DNA of 64,000 nucleotides, taken from assembly GCF_025024155.1 (NCBI RefSeq), contig NW_026251758.1, forward strand, positions 62,001 to 126,000. The letters are read 5' to 3'. A program made the translations under genes and the position numbers. Source of the DNA: Gamsiella multidivaricata (lineage: Eukaryota; Mortierellomycota; Mortierellomycetes; Mortierellales; Mortierellaceae). The notes below the pieces were generated by a model. That model ran no database searches and was not told where the DNA came from. It worked only from the letters and a program-made list of their open reading frames with translations. Of this stretch, positions 33,860-45,020 are shown one piece after another. Position 1 is the stretch's first letter. Every line of letters starts with the position of its first letter.

Positions 33860-35679
33860 TTAGCAGGTCGAATTGCCCCACTTGGCCTTGACGTAAATGG
33901 GCCACATCTCGTTGGTGGTGATACCGACGCGGTAAGGCTGGGCAGTGTAGTTGTTGGCAGGATCCAAGGTCTTGAGGATGGGCAACATCAAGTTGGTGAA
34001 GAAGGACAACCAGGCCACATCGACCAGGTCGTTGTCACCGAGATTCGCGGGCAGAGGCGAGGAAACATAGTTGGGGGTACGGACGGAGGGAATGGGACTG
34101 TGGGGCCAATCGTCTCCGCCATATCCATAGTCGTCCTTGGTAACATAGCCAGGAGTCAAAGTAACGTTGTCAGGAGCTGGGGGAGGTCCATCATCACGCT
34201 TCTGGAAGGGGGCCTTGTTGAGGGCGTTGAGGATATTCTTCGCAGCCTTATAGGGGACAGTGGCGTAGACAAAGTCATCATGGAAAGGCGAGACGACATA
34301 CGTGTCATCGACAGTGAAGGCACCCTTAGCAACATCGAAGCGCTGGCAGCCAGAGTTTATGTAGACCACGGCAGGGTATGGGCGGGTCTTGTCAATGATC
34401 GAGAAGGGTAAGATCTCTTTGGTAACGAGGTCCAAGAGCGAGCGGCTGTCGGTGTAAGGATATCTGTCCAGATAATAATCCTGAGGAGCACATCCGAGAA
34501 CGGTAGAGAGACCGAGAGCCTTGCGCTGCTTGGTGATCTCCTGGGTAATCTTGCGGCCTCTCCAGGTGTCGAAGCGCTGCAAGGGGTGGGCAAGTGAGTG
34601 AGTCTTGTAGGTATGGACGTTGGTATCGAGGTAACGACGTGAGACGGTCAAATTCTTGCCGATGCAGTTGGTCTCGACGCGACAGGCACGGTCATGGATG
34701 CCGGAGACTGACATCCAGCCGAGGGTTTCCATGAAACGACCAGCAGAGAGACCGTAGGCGCGACCGTCATAGGCAGTGAAATCACGGACGTGCAAGTGTC
34801 CACCAAAGAGGAGGATGGGCTTGGTTGGATGAACAGCACGGATGGCCTTGATCACGTTCAAGGCCTCGGCCCAACGGACGGGAACGTGTCCGACGACCAA
34901 GTAGACATCGACATCCTCCTTCAGCGACTTTTGGAACCATGGCAGGGTGACAGTGACGTTGGAGGGCTCGATGACGGTGTTGTTGGCGGCACCGACAAAG
35001 TTGTAGAGGAAGCCATAGCTCATAACGCGGGTACCGAATTTCATGCGAAACTTGCTGTAGAGTCTGCCGATAGGAACAGTCTTGTTGGAGTGAGCATCCT
35101 TGATGAAGGTGTTCGAGGTCAGGTACTTCCTGCCCCATTTGGGAGCAAAGTTCTTGTAGGTATCCTCAGCAATTTCGTTGAGGTACAGCTCGTGGTTTCC
35201 GATGGCCAAGGCATCGTAGTTGACCTTCTGGAAGATAGGGTTGGAGGCCTCACCATCTAACGGAGTGGCATCAGAAAGACCGTTACCATCGTGCAGATCG
35301 CCAGAGTCAACGACCAACAGATCCTTCTTGCGGTGTTGGGCCTGCTCGCGCATGTGGGAGAGGAAAGAGGCAAAATCACCGAAATCGGCAGAGTAGGATT
35401 CCTCCTTGACGTGTCTGCACAGCGATGAATAAACTGCGTTAGGGATGATGCACTATGATAATCTGACACATGTATTAGAGCTGAACGGTGGAGTAGAAGA
35501 AGTTACCCAGCCAACCATCCATGGGTGTCAGTAGTACTGATGACATTCAGGTCACCCCACTCCAGAGGACGCAGATCAATGGGATCAGGCTGAGGGGCAC
35601 CGGGCTGGGATCTACGCTCGATGGGAACGACGTGGGCAGAAGCTACAGCCAGCAAGGGCAATAGGGCCAAAAGACGCAT
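33860..35679 (-). CDS. Secreted calcineurin-like metallophosphoesterase, 5'-nucleotidase type
   Basis: Two exons: 35679-35507 and 35414-33860, 575 residues, intron 92 nt. The chosen start gives a signal peptide (LLALLPLLAVASA); an ATG 75 bp upstream in the same frame would hide it behind a hydrophilic leader. Metal-binding motifs appear in order: STTDTHGWL (Asp and His), VVDSGDLHDGNG (Asp), IGNHELYLNE (Asn and His), VGHVPVRW and LFGGHLHVRDF (GHxH-type). These are the blocks of the calcineurin-like superfamily, and the later half (YTDSRSLLDLVTKE, VYINSGCQRFD) resembles the C-terminal domain of 5'-nucleotidases. The closest relatives I recall are fungal secreted or vacuolar proteins such as yeast YHR202W. 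Predicted hydrolysis of phosphate esters or nucleotides outside the cytosol. Several NxT/NxS sequons (for example NVTVT, NLTVS) fit secretion. Substrate unknown. Confidence 0.88.
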
Positions 35680-37388
35680 TGTTGGTATAGGAGGAAGAGG
35701 GGTGGAGATAGGGGGCGAGAAGGAAGGGGACCAACAGAGCAGACAGGGAGTCAAGTAAAGGATGCGAGAGGATTGCAGTATTTATATGTTTTTTTTTCCT
35801 TGTTCATACACTCCGGTGCTAATAGTTCTTTAGGGCCCTGGCTGCTCCCCGGGAAGAAGTTGTACTGTATTAGTCTGTGGCGCCAGGCATAGTTCGCAAT
35901 GCAAGGGTACATGTACCCCATCCATTTGCAAGCACAAAGCGAAGAGGGAGACGATATATTAGCCGTTGGGTGTGAGTTGCTCTGTCAAGGTATATCCATC
36001 AAGGGCGCCCGTTTTCTTGTGCACGTTTATGCAGCTGTTTGCTGTCGTTTTCTACGGGCTCGCTTACTAGACCCTCTCTCTGCCCAATGGGATGTAGACG
36101 AATGAGCCCTCATGCGAGAAAATTGCGGGTTGGAATTGTGCTTTCGCCTAAGCATGTTGTGGACCCTACTGTGACCCGCTCTTTTCTTCTGGGAGAAAGG
36201 GTCCTCAAGGATGCTCGCCGCGCTTTGCTGCAACAAAAGTCGGACTACTAGCACAAGAAGAGCAATTGCTGGAATGTTTTTTTCCTTTTCTTTCGTCTCT
36301 TTGTCCGGCTTATAAAAAAATTAAAGGACATGGTCTAGAGCCTCACCCGTGGCCGCCAAAGCCCTCTCTGAAATCCATACATTGCCGCAGATACTTCTCG
36401 TTGTCCTGGTGCTTCAGAGCAGCGGTCATTGCTTCATCTCATGTCATCGGTCGCCTTCTTATCCTTCTGCGCGTCGTAATATGAATTTTATTTTGCAAGT
36501 TATCCAAAAATGCTCACATTTCCCATGCAGCTTACTCGCGGTAGCTCCTCTTTGGCTGATGGGAATAGCGCAAGCCAATCAAATATTCTCACTAAGACGC
36601 GTGAAAAATCGTTGAAAATCCAAAAGGCCTCAAATTCACGTCTCCATGGGGTAGAATAATAATCGGGCCGAGGAAACAAACAGCTCCCTTCGCTCAGCGG
36701 CTTTTTTCTATATCTTGATATTGATCAGCGCACCATGGCCATTCAGCACTTACACGTTTCGCGGGATCGGTTTACGCGCGAGAGCTATTGGCCCCTGATG
36801 ATCCTCCCTTTCAAATCTACGCTCTTGTTTATCACGAGAAGAAAACAGAAAAAAACAGGGTCCATGTAGGATATGGGGTAAATACTGGAACCATGATTGT
36901 CCTGCCTTCCTAGATAGGTGAACAAATGATTCGCTGTGGACGAACTGTCGAAAGAAAAGAATGGCCTGGTTGGCTAGAACCTAACAAGGCTGCTGGGTCT
37001 TGTTGTTCGGAATCTAATAGCGTTATGTATATGTCTATTAATCGACCGTGGGAGAGATAAAACGTGGGCATTGATGTCGCTCGAGTGCTCGTGATTTATG
37101 AAAAGCATCGAGGCTCTGGGACTCCGCCATGTGGCAGTGGGGCATGAATATCAGAGGAAATAATGAAAAGTGTTCGGACTCTGTGTGGAAATATCGATCC
37201 ATGGGGTATAGCCAACAAAGGCAATTTTGCCCCGTAGGACACACCCTCATCAACTTCTACCCTTCATTCATCTTGCTCGCCATCATTCATCGATCAAACT
37301 CCGAGCACTCATTCCTCAAGTTCCACTCGCGAGATCCATTCGTCTGAACGTTGTTTCATCGTACTTTCAATCTATTTCTTCCTCAACA
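35680..37388. other. Intergenic region, about 1.7 kb
   Basis: No gene supported. The part next to 35680 is the promoter and leader of the metallophosphoesterase gene (GTATTTATATG near 35778-35788 read on the plus strand, about 95 bp upstream, could be TATA-like on the minus strand). The remainder has only short open frames with no family features and no obvious repeat. Confidence 0.55.
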
Positions 37389-38037
37389 ATGTGCCACCGA
37401 GTTATCTGCCACGACTGTGGCAAATATACATGGGAAGGTCTGTTCTATCTCTCCGAGATGCGAATGGTCATTTAAGATCTCTAGCGCACATTGCCCTTCT
37501 TGTACGCATAATCTTCATCTAACCTTTCCTTTATTTTAACCTCAATTGAAACTTGCGATAGGATGCGGACTTCATATTGCGCAGGCACTCGCAGGTTTGT
37601 CGCTCGAACAAATCTGTTCCTGCGACGATGACCATGACAGTGAGCACTCCTGGGCCACAATCACCTCTCCAACATCCAAGCGATTTATTCCACGTTATCC
37701 ACTTCCTTATCAGACATCCAGCGATCAGGCGGGTGCATCATCTTCTGCGACAGGGGCAACAACGTCAACATCATGTGATACTGTCCACAGCCCATCAGAA
37801 CCCTGCCCCAACCCTTCACCAGTTGAGTATAAGCTGTCCAAAATCTCCACAACATCGGCAGCAGAGGCAGCAATGCGAAAAGCGCAGCAGGCGGCCGCAT
37901 TAGAGGAACTCAGGAGGAGAAAAGAGCAGAAGGAAAAAGAAATCAAGACCACGAATCAGGACGCGCTCGAACGACTACTGCAGGGCTTATCACAGGTTAC
38001 AGAGAACACTGCCGACGAGGTCAATCCTGAAAGCTGA
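37389..38037 (+). CDS. Small conserved Cys-rich protein of unknown function
   Basis: Two exons: 37389-37437 and 37562-38037 (174 residues). Splicing joins MCHRVICHDCGKYTWEG to CGLHIAQALAGL and SLEQICSCDDD, giving Cys-x2-Cys, a TWxGCGxH block and a final Cys-x-Cys. This arrangement is a widespread short family of fungi and other eukaryotes that I recognise by pattern only; a metal-binding role for the cysteines is likely but unproven. The rest is Ser/Thr-rich and then a highly charged helix (about 120-160, EELRRRKEQKEKEIK) that may form a coil. The intron (124 nt) uses an unusual donor, GTCTGT, but only this junction keeps the conserved block together. Tail to tail with the 669-residue gene, 147 bp apart. 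Confidence 0.75.
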
Positions 38038-38081
38038 TGAACGGGAGAGAAGGCCGTACTTTTTTTTCTTTTCCCTTTATA

Positions 38082-38087
38082 TTTATT
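38082..38087 (-). terminator. Poly(A) signal of the 669-residue gene
   Basis: AATAAA on the minus strand 98 bp past its stop. It lies upstream of the plus-strand signal at 38131, so the two 3' UTRs should overlap. Confidence 0.5.
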
Positions 38088-38130
38088 CACTCCCTCGAGA
38101 AAGACCCCATACCATAATACATTAGTTAAG

Positions 38131-38136
38131 AATAAA
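38131..38136 (+). terminator. Poly(A) signal of the small Cys-rich gene
   Basis: AATAAA 94 bp past the stop codon at 38037, and 49 bp before the coding end of the gene on the opposite strand. Confidence 0.5.
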
Positions 38137-38184
38137 GATAGCAAGTGATATACAATAGAGGTGAATTTAGCATGCCTAAGGCAT

Positions 38185-40194
38185 TTAGTTGCGAAGAAGG
38201 CGATTGACGGCGCGCTTGAATTTGAAAATCCCACCCTTTTTCTTTGGCGGTGATTCATTTCCGTTGCCATAACCATCGTTCTCGTCCTCGTCCTCCTCAT
38301 CGTCGCCCTCATTCTCAGGACTCAAACCTCTAGGAGGTACGTATTCGTAATCATCGTACTCTGGGTCGTAGTCATCCTCGATATAGAACCTCGAGTTGGC
38401 CCTCTCCTCATCGTAGTTGGGATTTCCGATCCAAGGCGCCTGCGTCACCACGACCTCGGCCGGCTCTGGGGTATAGGGGGCATTATAATAGTCAGAGTCA
38501 TATTCTGGGTCAGGATGTGGCCCGGCCTTAGACGAGCCCTTCTTGGACTTTTTCTTCTTGCCCTTCTTGTTGACAGGGGGCGGTGGCGGTGTCTCTGTCC
38601 GTTCAACCGTGACGACCGTGATCATGTCGCCAAAGATCACCGTACGTCCGAGAGTCTCACTGGATCTTGTATGCGCTATCGGAGTCTTAACGAGGGCGGA
38701 TTTCATTCCTCCAGTAGCGGCGTATTTCGAAGGGGCCGGAGTCGGGACCTGATCGATGGTCCTAGCGCGATCGTCAAATCGCCGAGAGAGCATCTCTGAG
38801 GGTGTCAGTGCGGCAGAGGTATGTGGCGAATGTGGTGGCGACTGTTGCTGACTCAATCGCTGCTGCTGGTAGTCATAGTGCTGTTGTTGTTGTTGTTGTT
38901 GTTGTTGGTAGTACAATCGCTCCTCATTGACCTGGGAGCGAGGGATGGAAGAAATGGTGCCATTTTGTCCTGGGAAATATAAAAGTTGCTGCTTTTGCTG
39001 TTGTGGATGCTGCTGGTTGGAGTATCGATCTCTTGATTTGGGTGTCAGGTAGCTGAGTTGCGACTGGCTAGAGTTGCTCCTGCCACGGATGATGGCGTTC
39101 TCGGCGTAGGGGCTGATGTCGCCAGATGACGAAGCAAAGCTGGAGAGGGACACGGCCCTGTCCCGCCTCATGGCCTCCTCAACTACTGCGGGAAATGTGT
39201 TGGACCGTTGAGGCACTTGTGGATTGCTGCTATTACGATGCTGGGCATGCAACAGCTGTCTGGCGCTGTCCTTGGGTGGCGGCTCTGGTCCGGAAACCTG
39301 TAAGTCGGACGCTGAGCGACTACGACCTTGCGACGATACCATTGAGGCCACCGAAGTCCTAGGCGAGGCAGCAGCATTCGCAGCTGACAAAGAATCGGGT
39401 ATGGGGACAGGTCGCTTTGTGTATGCTCGTAGAATGGGCGATGGCGAAGGCGAGCTGGAAGCAGTTCCAGTGAGCGGTAAAGAATCGCGGCTGGCCCTGT
39501 TGGATGTGGAGTTTAGGTACGCGCTGAATCTGGCAGAGGCTGCGAGCATGGGGCTGCTCTCGACACTCGAGCGATCGCTCTGGGGCACGATTGAATTCCT
39601 GAGCGGCGTTGCTCGTTGTGGTGGTACAATCGACTGGTTCTGATGTCGCTGGTGTCTGCTCAAGGTCACAGGGGGCGTTGGGGGCATTGGCGCCCTGAAG
39701 TCGGGTGCTGTTGAGAAGGGCGAGGTGGGCGAAGCAGTGGAGGGCGATATTGGGTCCTCATCCGAGTGGCAGTACTTGTCGAGTATATCGCCAAAGTAGC
39801 CATCGTCGCCGCCGTCCTTGGTTTCTGTCTTTGTTGCGGGCTGTGAATGTGCGTGTTTGATTTCATGTTGCTTGCTGAAGGGGATCTGCAAGAGGGGGAG
39901 CGCTGGTTTTGATTCGTGATAGTCGCGCGGGCTCTTGTGCTGCCGAGGATCGGATGAAGGAGAGGCCATCATCGCGGGTGTCGTGCTGGAAGCAGAAGTG
40001 GTCGTTGAATATTGGTCGTCGTTATTGTACAGGGGTTGATGTGGTCGCTGCTGGCCTTGAATCGAAACCTTTGAAAAGGAAGTCCGCAGGGAGGCCAGGG
40101 TTGAGGCAGAGCGGCTACTCCGTTGAGGAGGCTGGTAGCTGCGGTCCTGGCACTGCAATCCAGTGTTGGCGATGGTATCCACGGAGGCAGCCAT
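38185..40194 (-). CDS. Large disordered protein, lineage-specific, unknown function
   Basis: A 669-residue single-exon protein rich in Ser, Pro and Gln, with no domain I recognise. Visible features: many RxxS-type sites (RSSRSAS, RGRSNSSQS) that suggest phosphorylation by basophilic kinases; a poly-Gln run at about 430-438; a Lys-rich patch (KKGKKKKSKKG) near 560; an acidic, Tyr-rich stretch (DDYDPEYDDYEYVPP, about 605-620) and Asp/Glu run; and a basic amphipathic C-terminus ending FKFKRAVNRLLRN that could bind membrane or another protein. Codon use and low stop density support a real gene. The first ATG follows a purine-rich leader. Upstream is a 1.8-kb spacer. Confidence 0.75.
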   Translation of the reverse strand: MAASVDTIANTGLQCQDRSYQPPQRSSRSASTLASLRTSFSKVSIQGQQRPHQPLYNNDDQYSTTTSASSTTPAMMASPSSDPRQHKSPRDYHESKPALPLLQIPFSKQHEIKHAHSQPATKTETKDGGDDGYFGDILDKYCHSDEDPISPSTASPTSPFSTAPDFRAPMPPTPPVTLSRHQRHQNQSIVPPQRATPLRNSIVPQSDRSSVESSPMLAASARFSAYLNSTSNRASRDSLPLTGTASSSPSPSPILRAYTKRPVPIPDSLSAANAAASPRTSVASMVSSQGRSRSASDLQVSGPEPPPKDSARQLLHAQHRNSSNPQVPQRSNTFPAVVEEAMRRDRAVSLSSFASSSGDISPYAENAIIRGRSNSSQSQLSYLTPKSRDRYSNQQHPQQQKQQLLYFPGQNGTISSIPRSQVNEERLYYQQQQQQQQQHYDYQQQRLSQQQSPPHSPHTSAALTPSEMLSRRFDDRARTIDQVPTPAPSKYAATGGMKSALVKTPIAHTRSSETLGRTVIFGDMITVVTVERTETPPPPPVNKKGKKKKSKKGSSKAGPHPDPEYDSDYYNAPYTPEPAEVVVTQAPWIGNPNYDEERANSRFYIEDDYDPEYDDYEYVPPRGLSPENEGDDEEDEDENDGYGNGNESPPKKKGGIFKFKRAVNRLLRN
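38881..38909 (-). repeat. CAA/CAG tract coding poly-Gln
   Basis: Nine consecutive GTT units on the plus strand, coding Gln on the minus strand within the disordered 669-residue protein. Confidence 0.85.
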
Positions 40195-41972
40195 TGCGGG
40201 TTACAGTGATATGGTTATATTGTTGTGTTATGATACTCGTGGTTAAACTATGCTTCAGTTTTACTTTATAAGTGCAGAGGCGAAGAGGAGGGAAATAAAA
40301 GAAGGAAGTGTGAGGAGAGAGGTAGAAGGAAGATAGCTGGAGCTGAAGCTGAGAAAGCGAGAAAGCGAGAAAGTGGGAAAGGTGAGGAGACGAGGAGGTC
40401 AGAGGAGGTGAGGAAAGAGAGATGAAGAAACGAAGACGAGGAGGTCCACCTGGATATAAACACCAACAGCGACTGGTTGCCTGGCTCATCAAGCAGTACT
40501 AAACTAGCAGTGCGGCTAGGGGCGCTTTTTCTTCTTAAGGTTTGGTAATTCGCCTGCTACGGGTGGTGTGAGAGTGAGTCCGAGTGGAGAAAAAGGAACC
40601 TTATTCGTCGCACGGAGAAGGGGAGGGCGGTTTCTCGCAGGTGGTTGGCGAGCACTCTATTTGTCTCAGTCATCGCTGACACTTTGAATGAACTGACCTG
40701 GCCTGACTCCTTCTCAGTGATCCACACAAGCACGCACACGCACATTTTCCATGTACACAAACATGCAAGGCGAGGCAAGCAAACAAATGCAAACAAATGC
40801 AGATTCATTAAGAGAACATGTGTGCTGTCAGGCTATATATCATCAATGCGATCATGCCATCCCTTTCCCTCTCCCCGCCGATTGTCATCGGTGTCATAGA
40901 AACCCCTTCTCCCTCCTGCTCAAGGTCTCTTACAAAGATAGTTACAAAAGAAGAAACAAGATAGAATGGAATGGTTTTTTCAATGGCGAATACTCTGGTC
41001 TGTATTACAGTAAACTGGTGTTGTCATCGTCGATATCATCACGGACTTGTTCGCTTGGTCTGTTTGTCATCCGAATTCATCGCTGCTCACCGAAAAATAC
41101 AGAACGATATCTTAGTGTATCTGCATAGACAGCCAAGCGTACGAGAGAGCACAGTGTGAACACAGACATAAGAGCGCTCATTCCCCCCTCAAAAGACTAA
41201 TGCATGCACATGCCGATGCTTCGTTTTATAAAAACGATTAGACTGTCGACCATACTCAAGCACACAGAGTCTTATACTCGCCAACTCACTTGTCCGCTTG
41301 ACCGTCGGCACTAGGTCTGTAACGTATAAGTTTCTTTAGTCTTGTTCCATGCAGCATTGAGGTTCTTAAGATCGATGGGTTCGGGACCCGCCAACTATAT
41401 CTGTTCAGGGACCTGTGGGAACCCCTCGTGGATGAACTGCATATTCTTCGGCGCATTAAGCATCTGCATAAATGGGAAGTATTTGTCTAACAACCTAATA
41501 ACATTAAGCGCTCAAAGTCTCTTTCTTCGATAAAGGGACGCGGACGTACGGATGTATAGTCCTTCCCAAATTAAATGCTCCCGCAGTCGATCTGCCAAGG
41601 ATTAATGCAAGGCCACGAAAACCCCTTTCCTCTCTCTGACAATGGTCGCGTAAACATCAGAGCGTGAGGACTGTATTCGACCGCACCCTGCAACCTTGTT
41701 GATGAACGCCAATAGAAGCCAAAGAGGCGTCCAGTATACCGGCGAGAGTATAGTCTACACTGCGCTCGGTACACTCGGTACACTCGGTTGTTCATATTGG
41801 CCTAGAACACCACCCTACGCTTTGTTATTTAACCACCACTTGCGCTGTTTGCCCGTAAGAAGTGCAGTGGACACAGAACCGGGCGAAGCCCCTGAGTCAT
41901 GACGTGCTTTGGTGTTTATTTCGCTAGATCTTTCTTTTTCTTCCATCGTTCGAATCGATCAGCATTTGCACC
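40195..41972. other. Intergenic region, about 1.8 kb
   Basis: No gene supported. 40195-40480 is the purine-rich (plus-strand view) leader of the 669-residue gene. A short tandem duplication of GTACACTCG occurs near 41766-41785, and ACAAATGC is duplicated near 40784-40801. A GGGTTCGGGACCC motif near 41378-41390 resembles a pol III B box but no tRNA fold is seen around it. The last 60 bases are the KRI1 leader. Confidence 0.55.
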
Positions 41973-44938
41973 ATGGACTTGAGCAACAGCGAGGAGATCA
42001 CCTTGAACATCAACAAGGAATATGCCGAGAAATACGAAGCAACCAAACGGAACCAAGAACTGTCAGCCAGTACGTCTCTTTATTATTTTTCTCTCGTTTT
42101 TCTTTTATTACTCTTGCATTCCAGCACTAAACAGGAATAATGTACTTTTCCTGCAGTTCGCGACAAGTATGGCGACCTAGAAGAAAAAAACCTGGAATTG
42201 ATTGCAGAACGCCAACACAAATATGGCTACACTAAGAACGCCGACTACGACTATGATTCGTGCGACTCTGAGGAAGACGAAGAGGAGGACGAGGACGGCG
42301 AGTTGATCACGGCAGCATTGGACGGTCAAATCATGAAAACTATTGGCCTTATTCGGGCTCAAGACCCTAAAATCTATGAGGCAACGAACCATTTCTTCAT
42401 TCCGTCCGAGATGGAAGAGGCCAGGAAGAGGTGGAAAGAAAAGCAGAAGGAGGAAAAGAAAAACAAGCCTATGAACCTCAAAGATTACCATCGTAAAGTT
42501 TTGATCGAGAACAACGGTATAGTGAACGAGGATGCGGAGGATAAGAAGGTCTGGGATGAGTCCAAGGTGACACACGTCGAGCAGCAGGAGCGCCTGAAAA
42601 AGGAAATGAAGGTAGCAGTGCTTCCAAAGAACGACTGCTCTTTGAATAGCTTTACGCTGTATCTGGTTGCTCATACATTTTTTGGCCCGCTTTTTTCACA
42701 ATAGAGTGCGTTCCTTGGCGGTGGTGATGATGACGATGGCGATGATTCGTTCTTTACGCAGAAGGCAAAGACAAAGGAAGAAGAAGAGGCCGAGGAAGAG
42801 GACTACAAGCGATTTTTGATGGAAAGCATGGGCAGCAGCAAAGCAGGCACCAATGCCTTTCAGGACTGGCGCGAATACAAGAATGCCCCCGATATGGACA
42901 AGGATGAAGCTTTTTTGATGGAGTAAGTCTTATCCTCACTTCTTCGACACACTGTTGATGCCGCTCAATGTTGTCAACGTGGGTTTTAACCAACTTATTC
43001 TATGTTTAGCTACATTCTCAATCGCGGCTGGATCGACAAGTCCCAGAAAAAGACGCTGCATTACAAGGAGATCATACGTGAAGATGAGCTAGATGATCTT
43101 GAAAATTCTGAGGACGAGCTTGATGCAGCAGAAGAATACGAATCAAAGTATAACTTCCGTTTCGAAGACGCGTAAGTGTCAAACCAGTGTCCGCATAAGA
43201 CTGGGTAGTTTTATCCGAGTGGCCCTCGTACGTTGGAGCCTGTCATCATTAACATCTTTCTTTCATCTGCGCCCTTTACCCATAGTCAAGGTGATTCTCT
43301 CGTCAGCTATGCTCGAACGGTCGATGACTCTGTGCGAAACAGGGACGACAGACGCAAGAAGCGCCGCCAGGCTGCCAAAGAGCGTAAGAAGGAGGAGAAG
43401 ATCAAGCAGCTGGAAGAGTTGAAGCGTGCCAAGAATCTGAAGAAGCAGGAGATTTTCAACAAGCTGAAGCAGATTCAAGAAATCACCGGCAACAAAAGTA
43501 TGATTCTACCTTGTTGCATTCATTGTTTATCGTTCTGTGCAGGTTCCGCACTATGGTCTTTAACATGCTCGTACCTTCGTTTCGCTAGCTGTCGGCTTTG
43601 ATGAGATCGATCTAGAGACAGAGTTCGACCCCGTAGACTATGATCAAAGGATGGAGAACGTCTTCAGCGACAAGTACTATGAGGGAGATGAAAATGCTAA
43701 GCCCGTATTTGAGGATGACATCGACACCGCAGATTACGAGCAGAGTAACAATGAGGACTCTGAAGGCGAAGAGTACAATGACGACGGCGAAGAAAATGGG
43801 AAAGAGAACGAGGAAGAGTATCCCGAAGACGAAAGCTATTATGGCTATGACGATGAAGGGTATTGTGGCGGTAACGACGAATATTACAACGAGGATTATG
43901 GAGAGGATGAATGTCGCTATGGCGACGAGGACGACGACATCATGATGGACGCTGATTATCTTCCTGGAGGGGAGAAGTGTGGAGAGACACAAGGGAAGAA
44001 GAAGACCAAGGAGGAGCAAAGGAAAGGTCGCGCGGATGGCACTAAGACAGCAGTTGCTGCGATTGAGGCTGCCAGGAGCACACTTGATATCGAGAAGGAG
44101 AAGAAGGACTTCAACGCCTATCTGAACGAGTACTATCAGCTGGATTATGAGGATATGGTAAATGTTTTATGGCACACATGGGTTTCTATATATATATATA
44201 TATATTTTTTGTGTCAGATCGGCTCACGGGTCTTGCGCTGTATTTTCTTGACTCTCCATTTCCTTCATTTTCGCTATGAGGACAAAAAAATAGGTTGGGG
44301 ATATACCTACACGCTTCAAGTACCACAAAGTCAAGCCGGCGACGTTTGGCCTGACGCCCGTCGAGATTCTGCTTGCAGATGACAAAGACCTGAATGAATT
44401 TATCTCGCTCAAAAAGTTTGCGCCCTATCGTCGTCCTGATTTGCAGGATGAGGATGCCCGAAAATTCTCGAAAAAGAAACGAGTTCAAATGTTCAGGCAT
44501 AAGCTCAAGACTCAAATCCAGCAGCAGCGTCTCGAGCTGGATAAAAATTGGGATCCAGCTCAGAGGCGAAAGAAGGAAAACGAGAGACGGATGCGGGAGG
44601 AGGAGGAAGAAGCATCCGCCAAGAAGAACCAAGAAAGGCAGATGGATAAAGACAAGCAAGAGGAGGGCAAGGACACTGGCAAGGGTAAGGGGAAGAAAAA
44701 GAAGAAGAACAAGAAACGCAAGGCTGTAGAGGAGCATAACAGCGAGGCCGAGGCTCCCGTCAGGCAGGAGCAAAGTCATTATCAGAACGGCAGCAAAAAG
44801 ATCAAGAAAAACGAGCAGGATGAGGACGTCAAAGTCAAGGCTAAGATCAAGGAAGAGAAGATGCAAGGAAAGAAAGAAAGGAAGGACGGCAAGAAGGATA
44901 AGAAGGTCAAGGAGGGCAAGAGAGAAAAGGTGGACTAG
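41973..44938 (+). CDS. KRI1: Ribosome biogenesis protein Kri1
   Basis: Seven exons: 41973-42069, 42157-42611, 42705-42922, 43010-43171, 43286-43497, 43589-44157, 44294-44938 (785 residues). Kri1 is an essential nucleolar factor that binds Krr1 and acts in 18S rRNA processing and 40S assembly. The N-terminal LNINKEYAEKYE block, the DKYGD segment, a Glu/Asp run, then AALDGQIMKTIGLIRAQDP and IYEATNHFF follow the family order. The centre has FLGGGDDDD, DYILNRGWID, and ARTVDDSVRNRDDRRKKRR. The last exon carries the Kri1 C-terminal block (DIPTRFKYHKV, FGLTPVEILLADDKDLNEF, KFAPYRR). A long Lys/Glu-rich tail ends the protein. All junctions are GT-AG with frame kept; intron 6 contains a short (TA)n run (about 44191-44206). 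The gene ends 82 bp from the TRP-channel gene on the other strand. Confidence 0.95.
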
Positions 44939-44952
44939 GCCTTTTACATAGT

Positions 44953-44958
44953 AATAAA
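44953..44958 (+). terminator. Poly(A) signal of KRI1
   Basis: AATAAA 15 bp past the KRI1 stop, in the 82-bp gap before the coding end of the convergent TRP-channel gene. Confidence 0.5.
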
Positions 44959-45020
44959 CTTGGCAATTTCACTTGTGATTATGTTATTTTTTTTATAAGT
45001 ACAGGGTAGCCTCGATTACT

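Noticed and set aside
35680..35754. Upstream in-frame ATG of the metallophosphoesterase
   Set aside because: It would add 25 residues ahead of a clear signal peptide that begins at the ATG at 35679.
41330..41410. tRNA-like B-box GGGTTCGGGACCC
   Set aside because: No A box at the right distance and the anticodon and D stems do not pair.
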